DNA from: Ascoidea rubescens DSM 1968
Taxonomy: Eukaryota > Ascomycota > Saccharomycetes > Ascoideales > Ascoideaceae
Direction of reading: 5' to 3'
Length of the DNA stretch: 64,000 bases
Assembly: GCF_001661345.1 (NCBI RefSeq)
Contig: NW_017962925.1
Coordinates: 186,001 to 250,000 of the forward strand
Shown: one piece after another, positions 20,674-30,800 of the stretch
Numbering within the stretch: the stretch's first letter is position 1
Layout of the letters: each line of letters starts with the position of its first letter
Notes under the pieces: model-generated
Told to the model about the DNA's origin: nothing
The model's input: the letters and a program-made list of their open reading frames with translations, nothing else
Database searches by the model: none
Made by a program: the position numbers and the translations under genes

Positions 20674-22437
20674 TTAATTTATATATATTCTTTTTATTAT
20701 TTTTTCAGTCAAAGCAGATCTCCATTTTGCACTACCAAATTCTAACACATCAACTTTTTTCCATTGTTTGGTTTTAATATATGTGAAAAATAAATTTGAT
20801 AAATCCTTTAATAAAACTACAACCAAACAGCCTAGCAAATTTCTAACAAATGAAGATTCATCCGGTGTTTCAGAATACTTTGCTAAAAATGAATTTAGAT
20901 TTGGTATAAAAGCCAATAAATTATCGGAAACAAATCTTCCAAAATAAGGCCATAAAAATGTTGTTCCCAATGTTAGAAATTTTGAATTGTACCTAAAGAC
21001 GTTAGAATAATCGTTATTTGAAACACAGACCAATTCTCTTTTAAATCTTTGCCATCTTATCGATAATAAGGGATTGAACAAGAGAAACTTTATTTTCATC
21101 ATTATTTTTCCATATATAATCGTTAAAAAGTTTGGGCGATTTCCAGAATTCTCAACCAGTTTTTGATATTTTTGTTTAATTTCTTCTTTAAAGTTTTTTT
21201 CAATCTCTTCTTTGTTAATTAAATATTGCGTTTCTTCTTCTCTTTCTCTTTCAACTTCCCGTATTGAATCAACTGAAATCCTATCAGCTATGAAACATGG
21301 TCTTACTGAATTGACCCATTTATAATATACTCTATTAAAAGTATATTTGAAAAAAATATTATATGCATATCTTAGTGGTGTGAAAAAAAATAAAAATCTT
21401 AATGGTGATTTTTCTTTGAAGGTTTGTTTAATTGATTTGAACCAATTTACATTTTTATTGACATTGATAAAGGGGTTCACATAGGAATTATATGGATAAT
21501 ATTGGGTATTATTAAGAAAAATAAAAGGAAAAAAATGAAGAAATACTTCCTGGGTGAGTGATGTTGGATATGCTCTAAGTGTTAGCATATATATTGGGAT
21601 GGTGTTCACAAGATACACTTTACTAAAAGGAACTAAATTCTTATCAAGAGAATCAGCAAAATTCCTGTAAAATGGAGAAAAAGGAACATTAAATATTTTT
21701 AATTTTATGCTTTCAGGAACTAACCTATCTAAAGTAGAATACCCACTTATAGAAAGAATGAAAGTTACTCCTAAATAAATTCCACCCACTATCGAAGTTG
21801 TTGTAATGATTAAAGAAAAGTTTTTTATTAATTTTCGGATATGCTGAGTTAGGCTGGATTTTAAAGATACTAGTCGACTTGAAGGAATTGTAATAAAAAT
21901 AGGATCTTTGCACTGAGGACATCTTATATCAACGATTGTTTGAGGTTTTTGAGTTGAGAGACTATCCAAACCAAGTATTCTTAAAAAAAAGGATCCCAAA
22001 CTGAAATTCAAAGTGGTGGTTTGGTTATTTCCATTTGGCTGATCGCCCTGGATGATATCTTGAAGATTTGCTTCGATATTTATTTCAAATTCGTTTTCAT
22101 TTTCTTCATCTTCCATATTTCCAGCATTATCGTTTCTATTGGCATTAGCATTATTATTTCTATTGTTGTCGTTGTTGTCAGGATCTTGTCTCAATTTTAG
22201 ATCCATCTCGCTGAACCAGTCCAAAAGACATCTTCTATGAGCAACTAAAGAACAACCACAAGGATGAACCCAATCATGGGCATCGCTTCTGGTTCCCATA
22301 GGAGGTGGTTCATCACCACTACACAAACAGATCCAGCATCTTCTGTCGGTTTCAGATTCATTGTGGTGCGTTGAAACAGAGGGGGTAGATTCGAGAATTG
22401 AGCTTGAGTTGTTGTTTGAAGCAAAGGGAGATGGCAT
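20674..22437 (-). CDS. RINGv (RING-CH) membrane ubiquitin ligase, MARCH5-like
   Basis: The 587-residue protein has a RING-CH zinc finger: C34-x2-C37 in RRCWICLC, C60-x-C62 in HPCGC, H67-x2-C70 in HRRC followed by LLDWF, and C173-x2-C176 in RCPQC. Such domains recruit E2 enzymes to ubiquitinate membrane or associated proteins. Membrane segments follow at about 207-232 (IITTTSIVGGIYLGVTFILS), near 270-285, and further weak ones to the C-terminus. The order (RINGv, then IPSSRLVSL and a helix pair) resembles vertebrate MARCH5 and fungal homologues rather than Doa10/Ssm4, which is far longer. The last Cys pair is separated from the rest by about 100 low-complexity residues, which is unusual. The substrate is unknown. 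Confidence 0.75.
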   Translation of the reverse strand: MPSPFASNNNSSSILESTPSVSTHHNESETDRRCWICLCSGDEPPPMGTRSDAHDWVHPCGCSLVAHRRCLLDWFSEMDLKLRQDPDNNDNNRNNNANANRNDNAGNMEDEENENEFEINIEANLQDIIQGDQPNGNNQTTTLNFSLGSFFLRILGLDSLSTQKPQTIVDIRCPQCKDPIFITIPSSRLVSLKSSLTQHIRKLIKNFSLIITTTSIVGGIYLGVTFILSISGYSTLDRLVPESIKLKIFNVPFSPFYRNFADSLDKNLVPFSKVYLVNTIPIYMLTLRAYPTSLTQEVFLHFFPFIFLNNTQYYPYNSYVNPFINVNKNVNWFKSIKQTFKEKSPLRFLFFFTPLRYAYNIFFKYTFNRVYYKWVNSVRPCFIADRISVDSIREVEREREEETQYLINKEEIEKNFKEEIKQKYQKLVENSGNRPNFLTIIYGKIMMKIKFLLFNPLLSIRWQRFKRELVCVSNNDYSNVFRYNSKFLTLGTTFLWPYFGRFVSDNLLAFIPNLNSFLAKYSETPDESSFVRNLLGCLVVVLLKDLSNLFFTYIKTKQWKKVDVLEFGSAKWRSALTEKIIKRIYIN

Positions 22438-22715
22438 GATAACAAAACAAAACTATCGAGCTATAAATAATGCAATATTCCAAGGTATAAGAATGCAATT
22501 ATATAAGGATGTATTATTCCTTAAAAGAGTAGAGCTTTGGAGAAAAAAGATGCATTTACACTCCAAAAATGGGACGTTTTGGAGAAATCAAGCCAAATGA
22601 CGGTGTAAAACCCCGCACAATAGCAAAGAGCTACAAAAATACAATATCAAGGCTTTATTCAAATATATACTTTTTTATATAAAGCAAGGCAAAAGGAAAC
22701 AAAGAAAAAAGAAGA

Positions 22716-24632
22716 TTAACGACCAAACAAACCAAACAAACCACTGCGTTTAACAGGCTTGGATTCCTTTGCAACTGAAGCAGGAGAGGCAGGAGAGACA
22801 GGAGAAGCAACAGGTTGGGACTTTTTGGTGGCAAGCTTTGTTGGAAGACCAAACTGATCGAAATTGATTTCCTGTTTCTTGTTGTCTCTGATCATTGATT
22901 TTTCATTGTTGGTGATATAGTTAAAGGCAATATCAAACAAAACTGGTTTGACAGAAACAGGAACAACGTTATTTTCCAATGTTGCAATGTGGTTCAAGTG
23001 GTTTTGGGGATTTTCCCAGTCAAGGTTGAAATCAGTGACATTGTCAATAACTAAATTATTTGCCGAGGCAGCTTTAACGCTATTTTGAGCCTCAAATTCA
23101 ACAGCAATGCTTATTTTCAAAACCAATTCATTGTATTTCTTAAGCAAGTCTTCAAAGTTGATTTTGGTCAATATATTTGCGGGAAACTCGATTAGTTTGT
23201 CCTTTGCCTTTAGTGAATTAAGAATTTGGATTGATTTATTTAGAATTACTAAACTTTCTTTATATTTATGAATTGAGTTGTAAAATAAAACAATGTAGTA
23301 GTTTTTGCTACCTTCAAAATATGATTGCAAAGCTTCTAGTGAATAAAATAATGATTCGTCCGAGTAGACACCTGGTAACTCTTGCAATTGTTTGACGGTA
23401 TTTAAAATCAAGCAATAAACTCTTGTAATATCTTTAATTATTTTTAAATTTGCTTTCAATTGAGAGCCTGATAATAAAGAACCATTATTATTGGTGTTGT
23501 CAAACAATTTAGAATTAAACTCGTTGACAAGAGATAAGTCTCTTCTAATTCTTAAAAAATATAGATTATAATTGAGATACGTCAATAAAACTTGATTATT
23601 CTGGTATTCTTCAGAATTGATATCATCATCAGCATTTTTATTTGATCTGTTCAAATCTTGTTGATGAATCTCTAAACAGTCTTGCCAGTTGATCAAAACT
23701 TCGTCAAAAGAATCCGATACAGAATCATTAATTTTGCTAGAATTCTTGTTGATGTGATTTAATAATCTTGGAATTTCTTCATTATAAATATGAGCAGTAT
23801 AGTCTCTCCAGGTAACATCAACAGTTAAATTTTCGTTTTCTTCATCTGCAGAGCTCATGACAAATGTTTGATCTATTTTATAAATCTTTGAAATAACTGG
23901 GTTAAATGATGATGATTTATCATCAAGGATCAATGAACAACTTTTTTTCGATGTTTTATTTAAATCGGGAGATGATACATTTGAAATTTGGAAAATAGAT
24001 AATTTTAAATTAGGATCAACAATGGTATCAATAATTTCTTTATAAAGATGGTTAATGGAGCCAGTAGTATCCTTGCTATTAATACTCTTTTTGTTATTCA
24101 ATTGATAGTTTTCAAGGAACTGTAAAGTGCATCTCGCAAATGAAAAAAATTTAACTGCTAATTTCCAGTTTTTCCTCTTTACAGCAAATATACCGTTAAT
24201 TAAAGAATTATAAATATATATTTCAAAAGAAAAAAAGATATCTTCTTTGTATTTAGATTCAATTAATAAGGCGATCAATCTGTTTGAATATTTAAGCGTT
24301 TTTTTCAATTTAGATATGATAAAAGTTTCTTTTGGCTTGGACGAAACGACTTCCAAAATTGCATTAGCTTCTAGATAGTGCAAAAAGTCTCTTTCAGCCA
24401 AATAAAGATAAACTAGACCATATCTAGAATCGTTATTAAACTGCTCAGCTGTAATCTGTGAGGTTTTCTCCTTAGTTTTGTAGTTTCGGGTATCTTTGAC
24501 AGCGAGGTTCAAACTTTTCTTGAGCTTAGCTATTCTCCTGTTGACCCTTACTCTGTAGGAATGGAAATCGTCCACAGATTGAAGAAACAACGCACTTCTG
24601 GCACCAAAGGTTAGCTCAAGAGGTGATTCCAT
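22716..24632 (-). CDS. SRP68: Signal recognition particle subunit Srp68
   Basis: The 638-residue product matches Srp68, which binds SRP RNA with Srp72 and takes part in co-translational targeting to the ER. The N-terminal RNA-binding domain signature SVDDFHSYRVRVNRRIAKLK is clear, and the body is a long run of helices of TPR-like character. The C-terminus is basic with Pro/Ala/Ser-rich linker and ends in GLFGLFGR, as in other fungal Srp68 proteins. The first in-frame ATG is at 24632 (MESPLELTFG); the frame is open further upstream but only through non-ATG codons. Confidence 0.92.
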   Translation of the reverse strand: MESPLELTFGARSALFLQSVDDFHSYRVRVNRRIAKLKKSLNLAVKDTRNYKTKEKTSQITAEQFNNDSRYGLVYLYLAERDFLHYLEANAILEVVSSKPKETFIISKLKKTLKYSNRLIALLIESKYKEDIFFSFEIYIYNSLINGIFAVKRKNWKLAVKFFSFARCTLQFLENYQLNNKKSINSKDTTGSINHLYKEIIDTIVDPNLKLSIFQISNVSSPDLNKTSKKSCSLILDDKSSSFNPVISKIYKIDQTFVMSSADEENENLTVDVTWRDYTAHIYNEEIPRLLNHINKNSSKINDSVSDSFDEVLINWQDCLEIHQQDLNRSNKNADDDINSEEYQNNQVLLTYLNYNLYFLRIRRDLSLVNEFNSKLFDNTNNNGSLLSGSQLKANLKIIKDITRVYCLILNTVKQLQELPGVYSDESLFYSLEALQSYFEGSKNYYIVLFYNSIHKYKESLVILNKSIQILNSLKAKDKLIEFPANILTKINFEDLLKKYNELVLKISIAVEFEAQNSVKAASANNLVIDNVTDFNLDWENPQNHLNHIATLENNVVPVSVKPVLFDIAFNYITNNEKSMIRDNKKQEINFDQFGLPTKLATKKSQPVASPVSPASPASVAKESKPVKRSGLFGLFGR

Positions 24633-25238
24633 CTTCCACAGCTTCGCTTTGTGAGGAAATGAATAAAAGGTGTCTTTTTGTGACTTTCGCAAACCTCTTT
24701 TCTTCCGGGACAATAATTGCACTTCGTGTAAATATCAGTACGAGTTCTAAAACAGCAATTTATTCGATGCGTAAGAAATGTGCATAATATTGCAGAGATA
24801 CACAGCTCAACACTTTTACGTAATCAGTAAACTGTTTTAATAAATATCAATTGAGCTGATATTCAGTTCCAATTCGGACTTCTTCTGCTGATTATATTCA
24901 AGTAACACTACCATTTTATTGGGCTGCTGGCAATACTGGCTTTTGGATAATTGCAACCAGTTTCTGTTGGCTGGACTACTTCATAGGAATTACAAAATTA
25001 TTTTTCTCGCTTACCTAAGCTTAACAAAACTTTAATGCTAGATGGTATTAAAGGACGAGTAGAAATATAAATTGGTTGCAATGAATATAGACAGGAACAG
25101 AAGCAAAAGCATTTAAAGTAGAATATAAATAAAAGCAACTTGAAATTTTAGATTTTTTGAGCCCGCAAGACATTTTTAGCTGTTGAAATAACCGATTCAG
25201 ATATTGAACTTATGAGAACAAATATATACAAGAAAATC
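24633..25238. other. Intergenic region, SRP68 promoter side
   Basis: This 600-base gap holds the promoter of SRP68 and the 3' end of MDJ2. Composition is ordinary and AT-rich. I see no repeats, RNA gene or coding signal in it. Confidence 0.5.
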
Positions 25239-25856
25239 TCACTTATTCATGAAATAACTCTTTTCCAATAAATCTTTAGCTTGATTTATTTTTGTTGCTA
25301 AATATGGACTACCACCTCTATCCGGATGGTTTTTTATAATGCACTTTCGATGTTTGGCCTTTAGCATATTCTTATCCAATGAAAGAATTTCTGACCTTGA
25401 GATATCCAATATCAACAATGCTTCATTTTCTGTCATTCTTGAATCAAACCCACCAGAATAAGGAGGATTTTTGAACCTTTTTAGTAGATCCAGATCTATT
25501 TTCACATCTTTAAACATATCACTTCGATCAGCAAAGGAATTTTTCTGTTTTTTAGGATCATCAAACACTAGTTTTATGTTATTAAGTCTTGCTATATCTA
25601 TTGGAGTCAATTTGGCATATCTTTCCATTGCTCTTATTGTTGCTTTGCCCTATACAAACCCATATTATTGTAATGGTTAATAAATGCATCAGGCAAAACC
25701 AAAGTTGCTTAAAATGAGAAGAAACAATCTTACATACAGTGATAGCAGCACAAGTTATCACTACACCTATAACTAGTGGCACCACCTTCTAACAGTTAGT
25801 TTAAAAACCTGCAAAAAAAAGAATATAACTAGTTTGTATCTGTCTTCACATACCAT
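25239..25856 (-). CDS. MDJ2: Mdj2-like mitochondrial inner-membrane J-protein (two introns)
   Basis: Predicted exons on the minus strand are 25856-25854 (the ATG alone), 25788-25738 and 25649-25239, giving 154 residues. The spliced N-terminus MKVVPLVIGVVITCAAIT, then GKATIRA, aligns with the Mdj2 membrane anchor. The rest (KLTPIDIARLNNI, GGFDSRMTENEALLILDIS, the J-domain HPD in KNHPDRGGSPYLA) is clearly Mdj2 rather than Pam18. Mdj2 stimulates mtHsp70 at the TIM23 import motor. Intron 1 (65 bases) has donor GTATGT, an ACTAAC branch point and TTAG acceptor only a few bases further; intron 2 (88 bases) has GTATGT, TATTAAC and TATAG. Intron 2 is well supported by homology. Intron 1 is less certain: without it the membrane exon has no ATG. 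Confidence 0.8.
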
Positions 25857-26272
25857 TATTTAAATATTTGAATATTTATCACAAAGAAATCCAGAGATTG
25901 CTAAATTGAAGTTAATTTAGAAAGAAACTAAATACATCGATATTGTGAACCAAATAATAAAACTATAAATGCCGATTTATAATTTTTAAAGTTCGAAAGA
26001 AAGTTTCAAAGGTCAATCCCACTTTCGGACTAATAATTATAAATAAGGAAATACTTAATATCACTATATAATATATAATTATAAGACCTTTAACAAAACG
26101 ACTGCACAGGATCTTAAATGCTGAGTTTTTACCATGAAAAGTATTAAAAAAAGGGAGAATTAAAAGAAAAGAAACCAAGAAAAAAAAGAATTAGAAAAAA
26201 AACAAGAAAAAGAAATTAAACCACATCACAAAATTAAACCCAATAAATAAATCAACAGCACGAAATTCAAAC
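25857..26272. other. Intergenic region, MDJ2 promoter side
   Basis: AT-rich, A-rich on the plus strand towards PFA3. It holds the MDJ2 promoter and the PFA3 3' end. No further feature is supported. Confidence 0.5.
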
Positions 26273-27448
26273 TTATACTATTTCACCAGAACTCAATAGT
26301 CCTTGAGTCTCAACATTCTCACTACTAATATCTGGACTATGATACATTGATCTTAAATTTACTAACTGGTTGGCCAATGCATTTTGTAATCTTGCATTTT
26401 CCAATAATTGATCATATATCTTAATGTTCACCGGAAAATTTAAACCATTGTCTAAAAATGTATTATTATGAATAGACTTGTTTTTTATTGGAAAAACCCA
26501 TTCAATCCAACTATTTCCCATAACTTGTTTAATATTCCTACTTTTGGATTCTAAATCAAATATATTTCCAAACTTTTTAGAACTTGGTTGGTTTGAATAT
26601 TTATAATTCTTATCATTAACCTTATTCAAATTAATCCTGTATCTTTCTGATTCAAATGATTCAATTGTTGTTTGGTTTTTTGAACACTGGTAAATTGTAA
26701 AAAGATCAAACACAAACACCGATATGCAAAAAATCAAACTTATTATCATCAAAAACAATTGATTTAAATTGAAATATTTGCTTTTATAGTTTTCTTTAAA
26801 AAAGAAATCAAATAAAATATACCCACAAACAATAAAACAATAAAAAGTCAACAATACAATATACGATAATAATTGTATAAAATATTTGGAATTTTTGAAA
26901 CCAATGCATGATGCAAACCAAGGACAATGATGGTCCATTTTTAATATGCATTTTTGACATGTTGAACAATGATGACATCTATCAGGTTTCCAAATCTTAC
27001 AACGGTTGCAAAATCTGAAATTCCCAGAATTTTTCACAGTAAATGTATGCAACACCAAATATTTTGGAGGTTGAACAATAGTTCCATTCTCTAGACCATG
27101 ACTTATTGATTCGTCTGTGAGGTCTGTAAGCGCCAAATCTGGAGCTTGTGATAACGGATCATAGATATTTTCAGAAGCTGTTGAATTATAACGAATTTTC
27201 AACTCAGGAAAATCCAAGGGTGACCCAGGACCAACACTAACAACCAAATAATAGCATAGCACACACATAGATCCAAAAAACAGGCCCATAAAAGATATCA
27301 AATAACGAAGAAATCCAGAAAAAAAAGTGAAAGGAATCTGATAACTAACAGTGTAAGTCGCCCATATTATTAAAGAATTGCAAAACACTTTGGGAAAAAG
27401 ACTTGAAAAAGCAATGCAGAACTTTTCAACTTGCAAGCACACCCTCAT
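26273..27448 (-). CDS. PFA3: DHHC protein S-palmitoyltransferase Pfa3
   Basis: The 391-residue protein has four membrane helices and a DHHC cysteine-rich domain (FRFCNRCKIWKPDRCHHC, then CILKMDHHCPWFASCIGFKN). Specific matches to the vacuolar enzyme Pfa3 are GPGSPLDFP before the DHHC domain, SKNQTTIE after the fourth helix, and NIFDLES with GNSWIEWVFPI in the C-terminal tail. Pfa3 palmitoylates Vac8 in S. cerevisiae and supports vacuole fusion and inheritance. The ATG at 27448 (MRVCLQVEK) is the first real ATG of the frame. The product is somewhat longer than S. cerevisiae Pfa3 (336 aa). Confidence 0.9.
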   Translation of the reverse strand: MRVCLQVEKFCIAFSSLFPKVFCNSLIIWATYTVSYQIPFTFFSGFLRYLISFMGLFFGSMCVLCYYLVVSVGPGSPLDFPELKIRYNSTASENIYDPLSQAPDLALTDLTDESISHGLENGTIVQPPKYLVLHTFTVKNSGNFRFCNRCKIWKPDRCHHCSTCQKCILKMDHHCPWFASCIGFKNSKYFIQLLSYIVLLTFYCFIVCGYILFDFFFKENYKSKYFNLNQLFLMIISLIFCISVFVFDLFTIYQCSKNQTTIESFESERYRINLNKVNDKNYKYSNQPSSKKFGNIFDLESKSRNIKQVMGNSWIEWVFPIKNKSIHNNTFLDNGLNFPVNIKIYDQLLENARLQNALANQLVNLRSMYHSPDISSENVETQGLLSSGEIV

Positions 27449-27827
27449 TTTGCCAACACGATTGTATATCCACTTGCTTAGCTTTTCTGATAGCAGCAAA
27501 ATCTACTTCATTAAAATTCTCACAATCAGTTGCTCGTCCTCAGATCGATTAACAAGTTCTGAATCCGGCAAAACATCAATAAAACACCGGAATCACGTGC
27601 ATAAAATTATATTAGGTTCAAAATTGGAGCTCCGATTTGGTCGGAGCTTGCTGATTTTGGAGATTTAGAGAAAGAAAAGATATTAAATGATCTATAAAAC
27701 TAAATAAAACAGGTAAAGGGTATTAAAAACGACTATAAATGGTATGAAAATTCAACAACAAAGAGTATAAGAAATCAAAATTAAAAATCATGAACTGTAA
27801 GTTCAAAACGAAGGTAAAATAATAAGG
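27449..27827. promoter_or_regulatory. PFA3 upstream region
   Basis: The region between PFA3 and the 3' end of IQG1. It contains a TCACGTG E-box (27593-27599) and a CCG-N7-CGG palindrome (listed next). The remainder is AT-rich. Confidence 0.45.
27628..27648. promoter_or_regulatory. Palindrome AGCTCCGA-5-TCGGAGCT (CCG-N7-CGG)
   Basis: Perfect 8-bp arms around a 5-base centre, about 180 bases upstream of the PFA3 start. The inverted CCG/CGG half-sites are of the type bound by Zn2Cys6 factor dimers. The factor is unknown, and PFA3 control by it is inference. Confidence 0.4.
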
Positions 27828-30800
27828 TTACAAAAATAATGTTCTATGCTTATGATTATTATCATAAAATTTTTTAAAAATAAATGTTAAAAACATGTTG
27901 GTATCAAATAAAACAACACCATCGAACATGGAAATGTTTTCCTCGTTTTCATATTGATGTTGCAATAATTCGTCTAATGTAATTTCCGCCACAGGAGAAG
28001 ATAATGGTAAGAGGTTGCTTAATGCTTCAATGTTGAAAATTCCAACTTTATCGCAGCTAATGATAAAAGTTAATTTAATGTCGTTTTTGATGCTTTTCAA
28101 TATTCCTTCTTCAAACAATCTTTTGGAGCTGATTTTATATGATCCAAATTTGGTTATTCTTCCTTGTTTTCTCAATTCTCGTTGGAAGAAAAAATTCTTG
28201 GTAAATGGTATAATTCTTTTATTAAATGATGGTTTTTTTTGCAATGTTGACATGGCCTTTTCAATATAGGCAGCAAAAGTTTGAGATAAATTTTTTAGAT
28301 ATTTTTCTTTTTCATATAATCCTTTCAAGGTTCTTTCAGCAATCACTATTTCTTTTTGTCTCTTTAATCTTTGTCCATGTTTCGTTTTAATGTCAATTGC
28401 AATGACATTTAACAATCTTTGAAACTTATCTTTTCTAGTGATTTCTTTCATTTCTTCTAGTTCTAATACTTTTTCCAATGTCATGCATTTTAAACTATGA
28501 TATGTCATGGTCGTCAAATCTTGCCCTAATGAACTTTGGCTCAATGTGCTATATGAATTGCTGTTTCCGTGATCTTTTATTTCTTCTTGGATCAATTCCT
28601 TGAATTTTATTTCGTATTTTGGTTCAATTTTGGATAAAAGTAGGTTCATTAGGTCAGAAACGTTGTTTTGCACAATCATTAAATAAATAATACATCTTTT
28701 CACTTGAACAAATAATGTATTAGTTTTAACTTCATTGTTACTCCAGTTTCTTGTTGAGGGGTTCAAATTTAGTTTAAAAGTTCTAGATGTAATTAACTTT
28801 TTTAAATCCTTTGAAGATAATGATAATTTACTAATATTTTCAATATGTGTTCTTATAGGATCATCTTTGCTAGGTGCCAAAATATCTAGATTTATATCCA
28901 AAAATGTTTGCATAGAAATTACTTCATCAACATCAATTTCCAATGTTGGTCTTAAGTGAGATGTAAAATCATCATAGACGGTTACTCCATATAATGTTTC
29001 AACATCTTCAATATTAATAATTTTTTTGAATATTCTAAAAACCTTTTCTGAAGAACTGATAATAAAATCATTTAATGGATGCAAAAACACATCGTCATCC
29101 GAAAATGGCTCCATGAAAATCAACTGAGTCATTACTCTAATAACCTCATTCAAATTATTTTTCAACTTCAATAACTCATTTGAGGAAAATGTCACTAGTT
29201 CAACTTCGAATTTTTCGGGATTTTGAATAATTTGGTTAATGTAGTTATCTATCATTATAAAGCCAACTGCTGATACTTTGTCCTTTTCATTCAAAAGAGG
29301 AAATCTTTTACTTATGATTTGATATGTATTATAGCACAATGCCTTAATATGTTTTGGAAATCTATCAATATTGACATCAATAATACTAAGAATGTTTCCA
29401 GTAATTTCTCTTAAATTCTTCAAATTTTTAACAAATTGACTTCGAGTCTTTGGTTCTTGAATGGCATCTTCGACTGAAATGTTTAGTGGATCATCACAAT
29501 TTCCAGTTTCCTTTTCCTTTCTAACACAATCTCTGTATATTATTAAAGGGTCACTTTCAAGAGATAAACCATTGACCTTGGATATTTTTGAAATTAAAGG
29601 TCCAAAAAAAGTTTTCAATAAAGTTTTTTGACGAATTGTATTGTTATAATTCATTAATAGCCTTTGCCATGTTTTATTTTCAGATTGAAAAAATTCAATA
29701 ACGTCATTTATATGAGAAAATTCACTGTCTATAAGATCTGAAATCAATTTAACAAATAAAAACTCTTCTCTTGAATTATCATTTGTATCACCCGATTGTT
29801 GATCAAATTCTTTTGTTTTGTTTTCTTTATCAAACTGGAAGATTTTTGGAATATAAGATTCAGTTGTCTTCATTTTAGATTTTTGTTCAATTTCAAAAAA
29901 TGAAAAAAGTCTACTCAAATAACAAGGTTGTGTTTGTAGTATATAAAATAAACTTTGATAAGCTTCAATTCTTTGTTTAGCAGCTTTGTTCAAAGAACTG
30001 ACGTCTACTTTTAAAGTTGATTTATCCAAACTGAGACTATTTCTACTGCTAATACTTCCACCGAAGGTTTTTGAAGTAATTGAACCAGAGTTTAAAGATT
30101 TGCCTTTTAAGTTATTTCCATGATGCAAAATTTCATCCAATGTTATTTTATTTTTGAGTAACAATGCAATCTTTGAATCCAATTTTTCGTTGCTCATTTC
30201 AATTCTTTCATTTTCCCGGGATTTTTTTTTGATTTCTTCTTTTAATTTTTCCAATTTTACTTCTTCTTCGAAATCACTATTGGTATCGTTTAAAAGATGA
30301 GCAAACTTTCTAACCACTGCTAGAGGAGGGTTTTTCATTGATGTTAACAGCCTATAAGCGTTGCCCTGACATCTGCCCTTAATATAACTTTGAATTTTCA
30401 TAATTTCGTTAATATGTTGATTATAGTAATTCATCATATCACGATAGCGTTTTCTGACAAGATATCCTCTTATACTGGCTTGAGCAGCAACAATGCCTAT
30501 TTCATTTTCGTATAATTGATCAAATATTAGTTCAAACTGGAATCTAGAAAAAACTCCTCTAAAAGCTGATTGAACCAAAACAGTTGATCTTCTTGTTTTA
30601 AACATTTGAATTTTGATATATTTTATATTTCTTCTCACTAAATAACCTCTAACATTTGCTGCAAAATTATTATACAAGTTTTCGGAAGCATCTAGGTGAT
30701 CTAGCAAATACGCCAAATTATTACGAACAAATCCTCCTCTTCCAATTGTTTGAAGCTCAGTAATTTCAGGAATGGCTTTAAATAAAGAAAATTTTATTTT

